DNA from: Streptomyces sp. SM11
GTDB taxonomy: Bacteria > Actinomycetota > Actinomycetes > Streptomycetales > Streptomycetaceae
DNA: 32,223 nt
Direction: 5' to 3'
Assembly: GCF_002910905.1 (NCBI RefSeq)
Contig: NZ_NEUE01000265.1
Location: 21,545-53,767, forward strand
In this document: positions 8,122 through 15,991 of the stretch, in pieces
Position numbering within the stretch: position 1 is the stretch's first letter
Layout: every line of letters starts with the position of its first letter
The notes under the pieces: model-generated
Seen by the model: the letters and a program-made list of their open reading frames with translations, nothing else
Told to the model about the DNA's origin: nothing
Database searches by the model: none
Position numbers and translations under genes: made by a program

Positions 8122-8946
8122 GTGACGACCACCGAACAGTCTCCGCCCACCGCTGCCCCGCCCCGCCCCATCGCCCTGATCACCGGCGTCGGCCGCAGCA
8201 TCGGCATCGGCGCGGGCATCGCGCGCCGGCTGGCGGCCTCCGGCTGGGACGTCGCCTTCACCTACTGGACGCCGTACGACCGCCGCATGGAGTGGGGCGC
8301 CGAACCCGGGGCCGCCGAGTCCATCGCGAAGGAGCTGGCGCGGGCCGGGGCCCGTACCGCGCCGATCGAGGCGGACCTGTCCGACCCCGACGCGCCGACC
8401 CGCGTCTTCGACGAAGCGGAGCAGCGCCTCGGCGGACCGGTGACCGCGCTCGTCCTCTCGCACGCGGAGTCGGTGGACTCGGGGCTGCTGGACACCACGG
8501 TGGAGGCGTTCGACCGGCACTTCGCGGTGAACTCCCGGGCCAGCTGGCTGCTGATCCGCGAGTACGGGCTGCGCTTCCGCGGCGCACCGGACGGCGCGTC
8601 CAGCACCGCACCCGGCACCGCCACGGGCCGGATCGTCGCGCTCACCAGCGACCACACCGTGGGCAACCTCCCCTACGGCGCGAGCAAGGGGGCCCTGGAC
8701 CGCATCACGCTGGCCGCCGCGCACGAACTGGCCCACCTCGGGGTGACGGCGAACGTCATCAACCCCGGCCCGGTGGACACCGGCTGGATGACCGACGACC
8801 TGCGCGAGGCCCTGGCCGGGAGCACCCCGCTCGGCCGCATCGGCACACCGCGGGACACCGCGCACCTGGTGGACTTCCTGTGCTCGCCCGAAGGGCAGTG
8901 GGTCAACGGCCAGCTGCTGAAGAGCAACGGCGGCGCGGCTTCCTAG
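8122..8946 (+). CDS. SDR-family oxidoreductase, divergent from the first SDR
   Basis: Predicted 274-residue SDR. The Rossmann loop is TGVGRSIGIG (21-30), and the catalytic S176, Y185 and K189 are present in TSDHTVGNLPYGASKGALD. The structural NNAG motif is replaced by SHAES (113-117), which is unusual. The NPGPVDTGWM segment and a C-terminal WVNGQLLKSNGG are standard. GTG 8122 is chosen because GAAGGA lies about 8 nt upstream; an upstream in-frame TTG (8086) lacks a site. It is only distantly similar to the neighbouring SDR, so it is not a recent duplicate. The shared 213-bp intergenic region may carry a divergent promoter under LysR control (inference). Substrate unknown. Confidence 0.87.
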   Translation: MTTTEQSPPTAAPPRPIALITGVGRSIGIGAGIARRLAASGWDVAFTYWTPYDRRMEWGAEPGAAESIAKELARAGARTAPIEADLSDPDAPTRVFDEAEQRLGGPVTALVLSHAESVDSGLLDTTVEAFDRHFAVNSRASWLLIREYGLRFRGAPDGASSTAPGTATGRIVALTSDHTVGNLPYGASKGALDRITLAAAHELAHLGVTANVINPGPVDTGWMTDDLREALAGSTPLGRIGTPRDTAHLVDFLCSPEGQWVNGQLLKSNGGAAS

Positions 8947-9111
8947 GGGGTGTCTGACAGTTCCCTGGCCGGGGTTCCTTCCGCGCAGCCGCCCACCGGG
9001 GCTCTCGCCGGGCGCGCATCAGCACACGTCGGGTCAGCCCGTCAGGTCAGGGCCCCCGAGCATGACGGAACGTCTAATCTGGCGTGGTCCATGTAGTGCA
9101 CAGGGGGACGT

Positions 9112-9620
9112 ATGCACAACGAAGACAGGGCCGACCGTGCGGGCGACGGAGCCCCCGGGGGGCCCGAGGACCGCCGGGCGGGCAACGACCCCCAGGGGCC
9201 GGCCGCGGGAGCGCCCCCGGAGCGGCGGCCGGGCACGCCGCCGCACGGCGACCCGCCCTCCCCCCGCACCGTGATCGACGGCCGCTACGAGCTGCTGGAG
9301 CCGATCGGCAGCGGCGGAATGGGCGAGGTCTGGAAGGCCCACGACCGTCGGCTGCGCCGGTTCGTCGCCGTCAAGGGCCTGGGTACGTCGAGGCCAACCC
9401 GGGCAAAGTGCGGCGGCTGGAGAACATCCGGGGCGCGGAGGGCTACGGCGTGGCGATGCGGCCGGGAACCCCGACCCTGAAGGGCGAGGTGTGCTCGGCG
9501 CTCCGGACGATCCTGGACGGCAGGATCTGGGAGGACCTGTACAAGGAGAACCTGTCCGGCCTGGTGGGCGACAAGAACCCGCCGGGCCGCCCGGACCTGA
9601 CGGAGTGCAAGGGGTACTGA
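9112..9620 (+). pseudogene. Ser/Thr kinase / solute-binding protein relic with internal deletion
   Basis: The 5' part (ATG 9112, with AGGGGG upstream) encodes a Pro/Gly-rich leader and the start of a Hanks-type kinase: IDGRYELLEPIGSGGMGEVW, the glycine-rich loop, then FVAVKGL with the ATP-binding lysine. At about 9376-9383 the kinase reading ends. From there a different frame reads GYVEANPGKVRRLENIRG, then YGVAMRPGT and LDGRIWEDLYKENL, ending at TGA 9618-9620. That segment matches the end of family 3 extracellular solute-binding domains (SBP_bac_3). The parent was probably a kinase with a C-terminal solute-binding sensor, now missing everything between (HRD, DFG, membrane segment and most of the sensor) and frameshifted at the joint. 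It cannot be an active kinase. Confidence 0.75.
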
Positions 9621-9692
9621 GGGTCCCGGCGCCGGCGGAGCGCGCGGGACGTCGGGACCGCCGGACCGCGAGACGTCGAGACACCGGCGGGC

Positions 9693-10184
9693 TCACCGCT
9701 CGGGGAACCGCTCCCCGCACCGGCTGCAGAAGACCGGCGCGGGGTCCTGCGACAGCCGCCCGCACTCCGGGCAGACCCGGTCCAGCGCGCAGGGGCCCTC
9801 GCCACCCTCGTACGCCCCGCCCGGCGGCTTGATCGCGAGGCCGGGGCGGCGGCGGTGGACGGTGAGATACAGGAGCCCGTCCGGCCCGGCGGCAAGCGCA
9901 CGCCGGGACGTGCGGGGCAGCCAGAGGACGGTGCTGGGCTCCAGCTCCAGGACCGGTCCGCCCCCCGCCGTCCTGACGCTCCCCCCGCCCTCCAGCACGA
10001 CGAGAAGCACATCGAGCACGTCCTCCTGATGCTCACCGACCTCGGCGCCCGGTGGCAGGCGCACCAGGTTGGCGTCCAACTCCCGCCCCGGCTCGGCCAG
10101 CTGCCACAGCGCGCCGCGCTCGCCGGGTTCGGTGGCGGCGAGGAGTTCGTCGAGGACGGCGAGGATGCGGGGAGCAGCGTTCAC
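9693..10184 (-). CDS. Cupin-domain protein with C-terminal zinc ribbon
   Basis: Predicted 163-residue cytoplasmic protein. Residues about 35-110 have the cupin pattern: LPPGAEVGEHQEDVLDVLLV, a glycine-rich turn, then LELEPSTVLWLPRTSRRAL. Of the usual metal ligands only one histidine is obvious in the first motif, so metal binding by the cupin is uncertain. The C-terminus carries a zinc ribbon with C138, C141, C153 and C156 (CPECG and CSRCG). The start is GTG with only a weak ribosome-binding site. It stands alone between the kinase relic and the divergent BetT-like gene. The fold assignment is reasonable; the function is not known, and a small-ligand sensor or binding role is only a guess. 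Confidence 0.75.
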   Translation of the reverse strand: MNAAPRILAVLDELLAATEPGERGALWQLAEPGRELDANLVRLPPGAEVGEHQEDVLDVLLVVLEGGGSVRTAGGGPVLELEPSTVLWLPRTSRRALAAGPDGLLYLTVHRRRPGLAIKPPGGAYEGGEGPCALDRVCPECGRLSQDPAPVFCSRCGERFPER

Positions 10185-10293
10185 GGCGTCCAGGTTACGC
10201 GGCGATCACTTCGAACACCTGCCGCAGGACGGCGTGATGGCGTGATGATCTCACCGCGTACGACCCTCCAGTGCCGCCCATACGGGCGTACAC

Positions 10294-10414
10294 GACGCGT
10301 CGGTGCTGGACCGCGCCTCCCCCCGGGTGCACGGTGACGAGGGGGTGCGCGTCGACGACGCGTCCGCGGTGCCGTGTCCCACTCACGGAGGCAGTCACGC
10401 GGGGTGAGTCACCC
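10294..10414. promoter_or_regulatory. Palindromes in the cupin-betT intergenic region
   Basis: The 330-bp divergent gap (10185-10514) contains two copies of the 8-bp palindrome GACGCGTC (10294-10301 and 10357-10364). A 13-bp dyad GGGTGA-G-TCACCC (10402-10414) lies about 100 bp upstream of the betT-like start. These are candidate operators; no regulator gene adjoins. I see no gene in the gap. Confidence 0.3.
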
Positions 10415-10514
10415 GGCGAGGAGCCGGGTCGGCATCGTCCCCGCAGCACCCCTCCGACCGCCCTGCCGACCCCGCCCACCTCTTACTGGTACATCACACA
10501 GGAAAGCTGACACC

Positions 10515-12650
10515 GTGCCGATCGACGGAGAGAACGGCGGCGTACCGGAGCCGCGCGACCCGGCAGCAGCGGCCACCGGACCGGGGAGGGAGAGCAGGCT
10601 CAAACCCGTCGTCTTCTTCGGGGCGTCCGCGCTCATCCTCGCCATCTCCATCTGGGCGATCATCTCCCCGTCGGGCGCCGAGAACACCATCGGCGTGGTG
10701 GTGGACTGGATCTCCTCGGTGTTCGGCTGGTACTACTTCCTCGCCGCCACCCTGTACCTGCTGTTCGTCGTGTACGTCGCGGCGTCCCGGTACGGGGCCA
10801 TCAAGCTGGGGCCACAGCACTCCACCCCCGACTACGGGCTGTTCGCCTGGGCCACCATGCTGTTCGCGGCGGGAATCGGCATCGACCTGATGTTCTTCTC
10901 CGTCTCCGGACCGGTCAGCCACTACCTCGCCCCTCCCGAGGGCGATCCGGAAACCGTCGAGGCGGCACGGCAGGCGGTGGTGTGGACGCTGTTCCACTAC
11001 GGCATCACCGGATGGGCGATGTACGCGCTGATGGGCATGGCCCTCGGGTACTTCGCCTTCCGCTACCGGCTGCCGCTGGCGATCCGGTCCGCGCTGTACC
11101 CGATCATCGGCAAACGCATCCACGGCCGGATCGGGGACGCCGTCGACCTCGCGGCCATCATCGGCACGGTCTTCGGCATCTCCGTGTCGCTCGGCATCGG
11201 CGTCGTGCAGCTGAACTACGGGCTGGCCTTCCTCTTCGACGTCCCCCAGGGGACCGGCGCGCAGATCGGCCTGATCGCCGTCGCCGTGGTCCTGGCCACC
11301 ATCTCCGCCGTGGCCGGTGTGGACCGGGGCATCAGAAGGCTCTCCGAGCTCAACGTCGTGCTCGCCGTCATCCTGATGCTCTACATGCTGTTCGTCGACA
11401 GCCCGATCCGCATCCTCAACAGCCTCGTCCTCAACATCGGCGACTACGTCAGCCGCTTCCCGTCGATGACGCTGAACACGTTCGCCTACGACCAGCCGAC
11501 CGACTGGCTCAACGCCTGGACGCTGTTCTTCTGGGCCTGGTGGATCGCCTGGGCGCCGTTCGTCGGGCTCTTCCTGGCAAGGATCTCGCGCGGCCGGACC
11601 ATCCGGCAGTTCGTCACGGCGACGCTGGTGATCCCGTTCCTGTTCACGCTCACCTTCCTGTCCGTCTTCGGCAACAGCGCACTCGGCCTGGTGCGGGACG
11701 GCAACACCGAGTTCGGCGAGACCGCCGCCAACACCCCCGAGCAGGGCTTCTACGAGCTGCTCGCGCAGTTCCCCGGCGCCACGTTCAGCGCCGGTCTGGC
11801 CACCTTCGTCGGACTGCTGCTCTACGTCACCTCGGCCGACTCCGGCGCGCTGGTGATGAGCAACCTCAGCTCGCATCTGCGCACCCCGCTCACCGACGCG
11901 CCCGCCCTGGTGCGCATCTTCTGGGCGGGAGCAACGGGCCTGCTGACCCTGGCCATGCTCCTCGTCGGGGGTGTGGCGGCGCTGACCGACGCGACGATCA
12001 TCATGGGCCTGCCGTTCTCGTTCGTGATGTTCCTGATCATCTGGGGGCTGTACAAGGCTCTGCGCATCGAGCGGATGCGGGAGGACGCGCTGACCACCAC
12101 GCTGCCGTCGTCGCTGTCCGGACGCATGCTCCAGGGCGGCCGGAGCACGGAATGGAACTGGCGGCGGCGGCTGGCCAGGGCGATGAGCTTCCCCACCCAT
12201 CAGGCGGCGGTCAGATTCGTCGACGAGGTCTGCCACCCCGCCTTCGCGGACGTCGCCGCGGAGCTGAACCGGCAGGAGGCGCAGGCGTCGATCGAGGAGG
12301 GCACCGACGAGGCGACCGGCCTCCCGCACATGGAGCTACGGGTTCCGGTGGGCGGGGACGAGGTGTTCGTCTACCGCCTGTGGCCGGTCGAGGTGCCCAC
12401 CCCGGCGTTCGCCATGCGGGCGGTCTCCGAGCACGACACCTACGTGCGCTTCGAAGTGCACCTCTCCGACGGCAGCCAGGGCTACGACGTGATGGGCTAC
12501 AGCAAGGACCAGCTCATCGGCAACATCCTGGACCAGTACGAGCGGCACCTGGAGTTCCTCCGGCTGCACCGGGAGTCCACCGCCCGCTCGGCGCTGCCCG
12601 ACCACCGGCCGGACACGGCCGACGCGCATCTGCCCGACAACGACGTCTGA
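10515..12650 (+). CDS. betT: BCCT-family choline/betaine transporter, BetT-like
   Basis: Predicted 711-residue inner-membrane transporter of the BCCT family with about 12 membrane segments. Family signs are GWAMYALMG in the fourth helix region and the BCCT signature NAWTLFFWAWWIAW (333-346) with its tryptophan cluster. The glycine stretch of TM3 reads GIGIDLMFF (120-128). The aspartate (D124) is the residue found in choline transporters such as E. coli BetT, whereas BetP has glycine there, so choline is the likely substrate. About 195 C-terminal residues form a hydrophilic domain, as in long BetT proteins, where it is linked to osmotic control. GTG 10515 is chosen, with AGGAAAG 8 nt upstream. 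No bet oxidation genes adjoin. Role: uptake for osmoprotection or carbon and nitrogen supply. Confidence 0.9.
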   Translation: MPIDGENGGVPEPRDPAAAATGPGRESRLKPVVFFGASALILAISIWAIISPSGAENTIGVVVDWISSVFGWYYFLAATLYLLFVVYVAASRYGAIKLGPQHSTPDYGLFAWATMLFAAGIGIDLMFFSVSGPVSHYLAPPEGDPETVEAARQAVVWTLFHYGITGWAMYALMGMALGYFAFRYRLPLAIRSALYPIIGKRIHGRIGDAVDLAAIIGTVFGISVSLGIGVVQLNYGLAFLFDVPQGTGAQIGLIAVAVVLATISAVAGVDRGIRRLSELNVVLAVILMLYMLFVDSPIRILNSLVLNIGDYVSRFPSMTLNTFAYDQPTDWLNAWTLFFWAWWIAWAPFVGLFLARISRGRTIRQFVTATLVIPFLFTLTFLSVFGNSALGLVRDGNTEFGETAANTPEQGFYELLAQFPGATFSAGLATFVGLLLYVTSADSGALVMSNLSSHLRTPLTDAPALVRIFWAGATGLLTLAMLLVGGVAALTDATIIMGLPFSFVMFLIIWGLYKALRIERMREDALTTTLPSSLSGRMLQGGRSTEWNWRRRLARAMSFPTHQAAVRFVDEVCHPAFADVAAELNRQEAQASIEEGTDEATGLPHMELRVPVGGDEVFVYRLWPVEVPTPAFAMRAVSEHDTYVRFEVHLSDGSQGYDVMGYSKDQLIGNILDQYERHLEFLRLHRESTARSALPDHRPDTADAHLPDNDV

Positions 12651-12767
12651 CGGCGGCTGTCGGTCCCCCTCGGTCCCGGTCCTCCCGCCGCCGGACACCC
12701 TCCGCACAGCGTGTCCGCGTAACGTGACCGGCAGCCCACCCGCCTGCCGACCGAGGGGAACGACTCC

Positions 12768-13736
12768 GTGCACCGCGAACCCGACGACCTGTACCCGCCG
12801 ACAGAACCGTACGGCAGCGGCATGCTGGACGTCGGCGACGGCAACCACGTGTACTGGGAGCTGTGCGGCAACCCGGACGGCAAGCCGGCCCTCGTCGTGC
12901 ACGGCGGCCCCGGCTCCGGCTGTTCGCCCCGCGCCCGCCAGTACTTCGACCCGGACCGCTACCGGGTGGTGCTCTTCGACCAGCGGGGCTGCGGCCGCTC
13001 GACGCCGCACGCGAGCGACCCGGCGACAGACATGTCGCACAACACGACAGCACACCTGATCGCCGACATGGAACGCCTGCGGGAACACCTCAGCATCGAC
13101 AACTGGCTGCTGTACGGGGGCTCCTGGGGCTCGACCCTGATCCTGGCGTACGCCCAGGAGCACCCGGAGCGGGTCACGGAGGCGGTCATCCCCTCGGTGA
13201 CGACGACCCGCCGCAGCGAGATCGACTGGCTCTACCGGGGTGCCGGCCGGCTCTTCCCCGAGGCCTGGGACGCCTTCCGCGCGGGCGTCCCCGAGACGGA
13301 CGACGCGACCGGCCTGGTTGCGGCGTACGCCCGCCGCATGGAGAGCGAGGACGCCGTCGTACGGGAGAAGGCCGCGGCCGACTGGTGCGCCTGGGAGGAC
13401 GCCGTCATCTCGATGGAGGCGATCCCGGGCCCGCCCCCGTACAGCAGCCGCCCGGACCGGGCCCAGCAGGCGTTCGTCCGGATCTGCGCCCACTACTTCT
13501 CCCACGGGGCCTGGCTGGAGGAAGGCCGGCTCCTGGCCCGCGCCGACCGCCTGACCGGCATCCCGGCCGCCCTGATCCACGGCCGCTTCGACATCGCCGG
13601 CCCCCTGATCACCGCCTGGGAACTGAACCGCGCCTGGCCGGACGCCGAACTGACGGTCATCGACAACGCGGGCCACATGGGCGGCACGGAGACCCGGCGG
13701 GCGGTGCTGGCGGCGTTGGACGGGTTTGCGGGGTGA
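12768..13736 (+). CDS. pip: Proline iminopeptidase
   Basis: Predicted 322-residue alpha/beta-hydrolase of peptidase family S33, which removes N-terminal proline from peptides. Visible motifs are the oxyanion-hole HGGPGSG (45-51), DQRGCGRSTPH (71-81), the nucleophile S119 in GGSWGS, the acid D275 in GRFDIAGP and the catalytic H303 in GHMGG. Length and motif order match the family closely. The enzyme lacks a signal peptide and is expected in the cytoplasm. GTG 12768 has GAGGGG upstream with suitable spacing. It follows the BetT-like gene on the same strand after 117 bp; co-transcription is possible but not required. A strong bidirectional hairpin lies downstream. Confidence 0.93.
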   Translation: MHREPDDLYPPTEPYGSGMLDVGDGNHVYWELCGNPDGKPALVVHGGPGSGCSPRARQYFDPDRYRVVLFDQRGCGRSTPHASDPATDMSHNTTAHLIADMERLREHLSIDNWLLYGGSWGSTLILAYAQEHPERVTEAVIPSVTTTRRSEIDWLYRGAGRLFPEAWDAFRAGVPETDDATGLVAAYARRMESEDAVVREKAAADWCAWEDAVISMEAIPGPPPYSSRPDRAQQAFVRICAHYFSHGAWLEEGRLLARADRLTGIPAALIHGRFDIAGPLITAWELNRAWPDAELTVIDNAGHMGGTETRRAVLAALDGFAG

Positions 13737-13858
13737 AGCGATGAGGCTCGGACCGCACCGACCGCGACGTCGCGTATCTCCGCCGCCGCGAGAATACGGG
13801 TACGCGGGGGATCGGCTGCCGTGACTGCGCCCTCATGCGGGACCCGTCTCGCAGCAGG

Positions 13859-13895
13859 GCTCGGCCGCCGCCCTCGATCGGGGCGGCGGCCGAGC
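13859..13895. terminator. Bidirectional hairpin between convergent genes
   Basis: Perfect 15-bp arms (13859-13873 and 13881-13895) flank a 7-nt loop. It lies between pip and the convergent aldo/keto reductase gene and should serve both strands. Confidence 0.75.
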
Positions 13896-13917
13896 GGACA
13901 CCCGGGTGCTGCCGGAC

Positions 13918-14907
13918 CTACCAGGCAAACGCCTCCGGCGAAGGCCCCGGCCCCGGGAAGATCTCGTCCAGGCCCGTGAGCACGGCCTCCGGGAGGTCCA
14001 GTTCCAGGGCGCGCAAGGCGCTGTCCAGCTGGCCGGCGGTGCGCGGGCCGACGATCGGGCCCGTGATGCCGGGGCGGGTCAGCAGCCAGGCCAGGGCCGC
14101 CTCGCCGGGCTCCAGACCGTGCTTGTCGAGCAGGTCCTCGTACGCCTGGAGCTGGGCGCGGGTGGCGGGGTCGGCCAGGGCGTCGGCCGCGCGGCCCGAG
14201 GTGCGGCGGCCGCCCTCGGCCGTCTTCCTGATGACGCCGCCCAGCAGCCCGCCGTGCAGCGGCGACCAGGGGATGACTCCGAGGCCGTAGTCCTGCGCGG
14301 CCGGGATGACCTCCATCTCGGCGCGGCGCTCGGCGAGGTTGTAGATGCACTGCTCGCTGACCAGGCCGAGCGAACCCCGGCGGGCCGCCTGCTCATTGGC
14401 CTGGGCGATCTTGTAGCCGGGGAAGTTCGACGACCCGGCGTACAGGATCTTGCCCTGCTGGACCAGGACGTCGATCGCCTGCCAGATCTCGTCGAAGGGC
14501 GTGTTCAGGTCGACGTGGTGGAACTGGTACAGATCGATGTGGTCGGTCTGGAGACGCTTGAGCGAGGCGTCGACCGCCCGCCGGATGTTCACGGCGGAGA
14601 GCTTGTCGTGGTTCGGCCAGGCATCGCCGTCGGCGGCCATGTTCCCGTACATCTTGGTGGCGAGGACCACCTTGTCGCGCCGGCCGACGCCCTGGGCGAA
14701 CCAGGTGCCGAGGATCTCCTCGGTGCGCCCCTTGTTCTCGCCCCAGCCGTAGACGTTGGCCGTGTCGAAGAAGTTCAGGCCCGCGCCGAGCGCGGAGTCC
14801 ATGATCGCGTGGCTGTCCGACTCGTTGGTCTGCGGGCCGAAGTTCATCGTCCCGAGGACGAGCCGGCTGACCTTGAGTCCCGTACGTCCGAGCTGTGTGT
14901 ACTCCAT
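13918..14907 (-). CDS. Aldo/keto reductase
   Basis: Predicted 329-residue NADPH-dependent oxidoreductase of the aldo/keto reductase superfamily (TIM barrel). The catalytic tetrad can be followed: D and Y in FFDTANVYGWGENKGRTEE, K in VVLATKMYG and H in DLYQFHHVD. The later VIPWSPLHGGLLGG and VGPRTAGQLDSAL segments contact the cofactor in related enzymes. The sequence resembles the YajO/Tas-like group; the substrate is unknown. ATG 14907 begins the conserved MEYTQLGRTGLKVS; an in-frame TTG 9 nt upstream is better spaced from AAGGAG and could be the true start. It follows a marR gene after 88 nt on the same strand, so that regulator probably controls it. Confidence 0.92.
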   Translation of the reverse strand: MEYTQLGRTGLKVSRLVLGTMNFGPQTNESDSHAIMDSALGAGLNFFDTANVYGWGENKGRTEEILGTWFAQGVGRRDKVVLATKMYGNMAADGDAWPNHDKLSAVNIRRAVDASLKRLQTDHIDLYQFHHVDLNTPFDEIWQAIDVLVQQGKILYAGSSNFPGYKIAQANEQAARRGSLGLVSEQCIYNLAERRAEMEVIPAAQDYGLGVIPWSPLHGGLLGGVIRKTAEGGRRTSGRAADALADPATRAQLQAYEDLLDKHGLEPGEAALAWLLTRPGITGPIVGPRTAGQLDSALRALELDLPEAVLTGLDEIFPGPGPSPEAFAW

Positions 14908-14995
14908 GACTCCCAAGCCAACTCCTTCGAGTCCACTCCAGGCAAGCATGGGTCCCGGGACGCGCGGGGCGACCGCGTCCCCTGCGGCCCGGCTG

Positions 14996-15511
14996 TCAGC
15001 GGTCGCCCTCCAGGGTGATCAGGAGTGTGCGCAGCAGGCGGTTCAGCTCCTCGCAGTCCGCCGCGTCCAGGTCGGCGAGCATCCGGCGTTCGTTGCGGAC
15101 ATGGCCCTCCACCGTGCTGTCGACACGCTCACGCCCGGCCGCGGTGAGGCTGATGTGCAGGCTGCGGCGGTCGCCGGGCACGGCTTCCCGGGCGACCAGA
15201 CCACGGGCGTCCAGCCGGTCGATCCGGTTCGTCAACGCGGCGGAGCTGACCATGACGCTCGCGGCGAGCTCCTTCGGCGTGAGCGGCCGGGCGCTGCGGC
15301 GGAGAGTGGCGAGAACATCGAACTCCCAGCGTTCCATGCCGTGTTCGGCGAAGTAACCACTGACTTCCTTGTCCACGAGCCGGGTCAGCCGCAGCAGCCG
15401 GCCCACCGCGCCCATGGCCTCCAGATCCAGATCGGATCTCAGGTCGGCCCACTGGCCCAGGAAGCCGTCCACCGAGTCGCGCGGACGCGCACCACCTCGC
15501 CGCTCCGCCAT
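14996..15511 (-). CDS. MarR-family transcriptional regulator
   Basis: Predicted 171-residue winged-helix regulator. The core GMERWEFDVLATLRRSARPL, then LTPKELAASVMVSSAALTNR and the wing region PGDRRSLHISLTAAG, is typical of MarR proteins, which bind DNA as dimers and are released by small ligands. GGAGGG lies close before ATG 15511. It is the first gene of a unit with the aldo/keto reductase. Just upstream lies a striking pair of perfect inverted 20-bp sites, which I take as its operators. Across them, in the other direction, are a gene remnant and an EamA exporter. The likely role is ligand-responsive control of a reductase and an exporter, possibly for a toxic carbonyl or aromatic compound (inference). 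Confidence 0.9.
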   Translation of the reverse strand: MAERRGGARPRDSVDGFLGQWADLRSDLDLEAMGAVGRLLRLTRLVDKEVSGYFAEHGMERWEFDVLATLRRSARPLTPKELAASVMVSSAALTNRIDRLDARGLVAREAVPGDRRSLHISLTAAGRERVDSTVEGHVRNERRMLADLDAADCEELNRLLRTLLITLEGDR

Positions 15512-15533
15512 CAGCCCTCCACTCCCCAGACCA

Positions 15534-15606
15534 TTCGATGTCGAACTGTTTGACGCAAATCTAGGCCATGAGCTAGCTTCCTGCCATCAAACAGTTCGAC
15601 ATCGAA
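15534..15606. promoter_or_regulatory. Divergent promoter with perfect 20-bp inverted repeat operators
   Basis: The arms 15534-15553 (TTCGATGTCGAACTGTTTGA) and 15587-15606 are exact reverse complements separated by 33 bp. Each arm contains the near-palindrome TTCGATGTCGAA, so each may bind a MarR dimer. Forward promoter: TTGACG (15550-15555) with TAGCTT (15574-15579), spacer 18; its -35 overlaps the left arm and its start region meets the right arm. A reverse -35-like TTGATG overlaps the right arm. The layout predicts repression of both directions by one regulator. Confidence 0.75.
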
Positions 15607-15613
15607 AGATTCC

Positions 15614-15825
15614 ATGGTGAGCCATTCAGCCGGCAGTCCCGCCCTTGACGACTTCCGCACCAACGGCCTCCGCACGGTCACCCGGGTCATCCACTCCCGC
15701 CGCAGCGTCCGCCACTACCGCCCCGGCGCCCCCGGCACCGCTCCGGGACCGCACACCGCGAGGACCTGCACATCGCCCGGCTCATACCGCTGGGCTCGTG
15801 CTTCAGCGAGATCTTCGGACGCTGA
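15614..15825 (+). pseudogene. Broken oxidoreductase-like gene with internal deletion
   Basis: A reading frame from ATG 15614, right behind the forward MarR-site promoter, begins with about 40 sensible residues. They include VTRVIHSRRSVRHYRPGAP, which resembles the N-terminal FMN-binding RRSxR motif of nitroreductases. Around 15725-15750 the sense shifts to another frame, which reads HREDLHIARLIPLGSCFSEI and ends at TGA 15823-15825 like a normal protein C-terminus. Everything between is missing. The nitroreductase identity rests on one motif and is tentative; I do not recognise the C-terminal piece. The position suggests it was the original target of the MarR regulator. Confidence 0.5.
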
Positions 15826-15991
15826 AGTACGTCCGTAGGGACCGCGTCCCGGAACCCACGCACACACCCTCCCCCGCACACGCGCACGCCCATACGTGTG
15901 CGGAGGCAGGCACGGATGCGCTGCGTGCCCCCGGGGCGAAGCCCGGCACCCCTGCCGATACCGCTGCCCGTTCGACGTTACGGAGCCGGAC

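Noticed and set aside
9112..9480. Short intact kinase-like protein
   Set aside because: It lacks the catalytic loop, DFG motif and C-lobe, and the last third of the frame is out-of-frame reading of a solute-binding domain.
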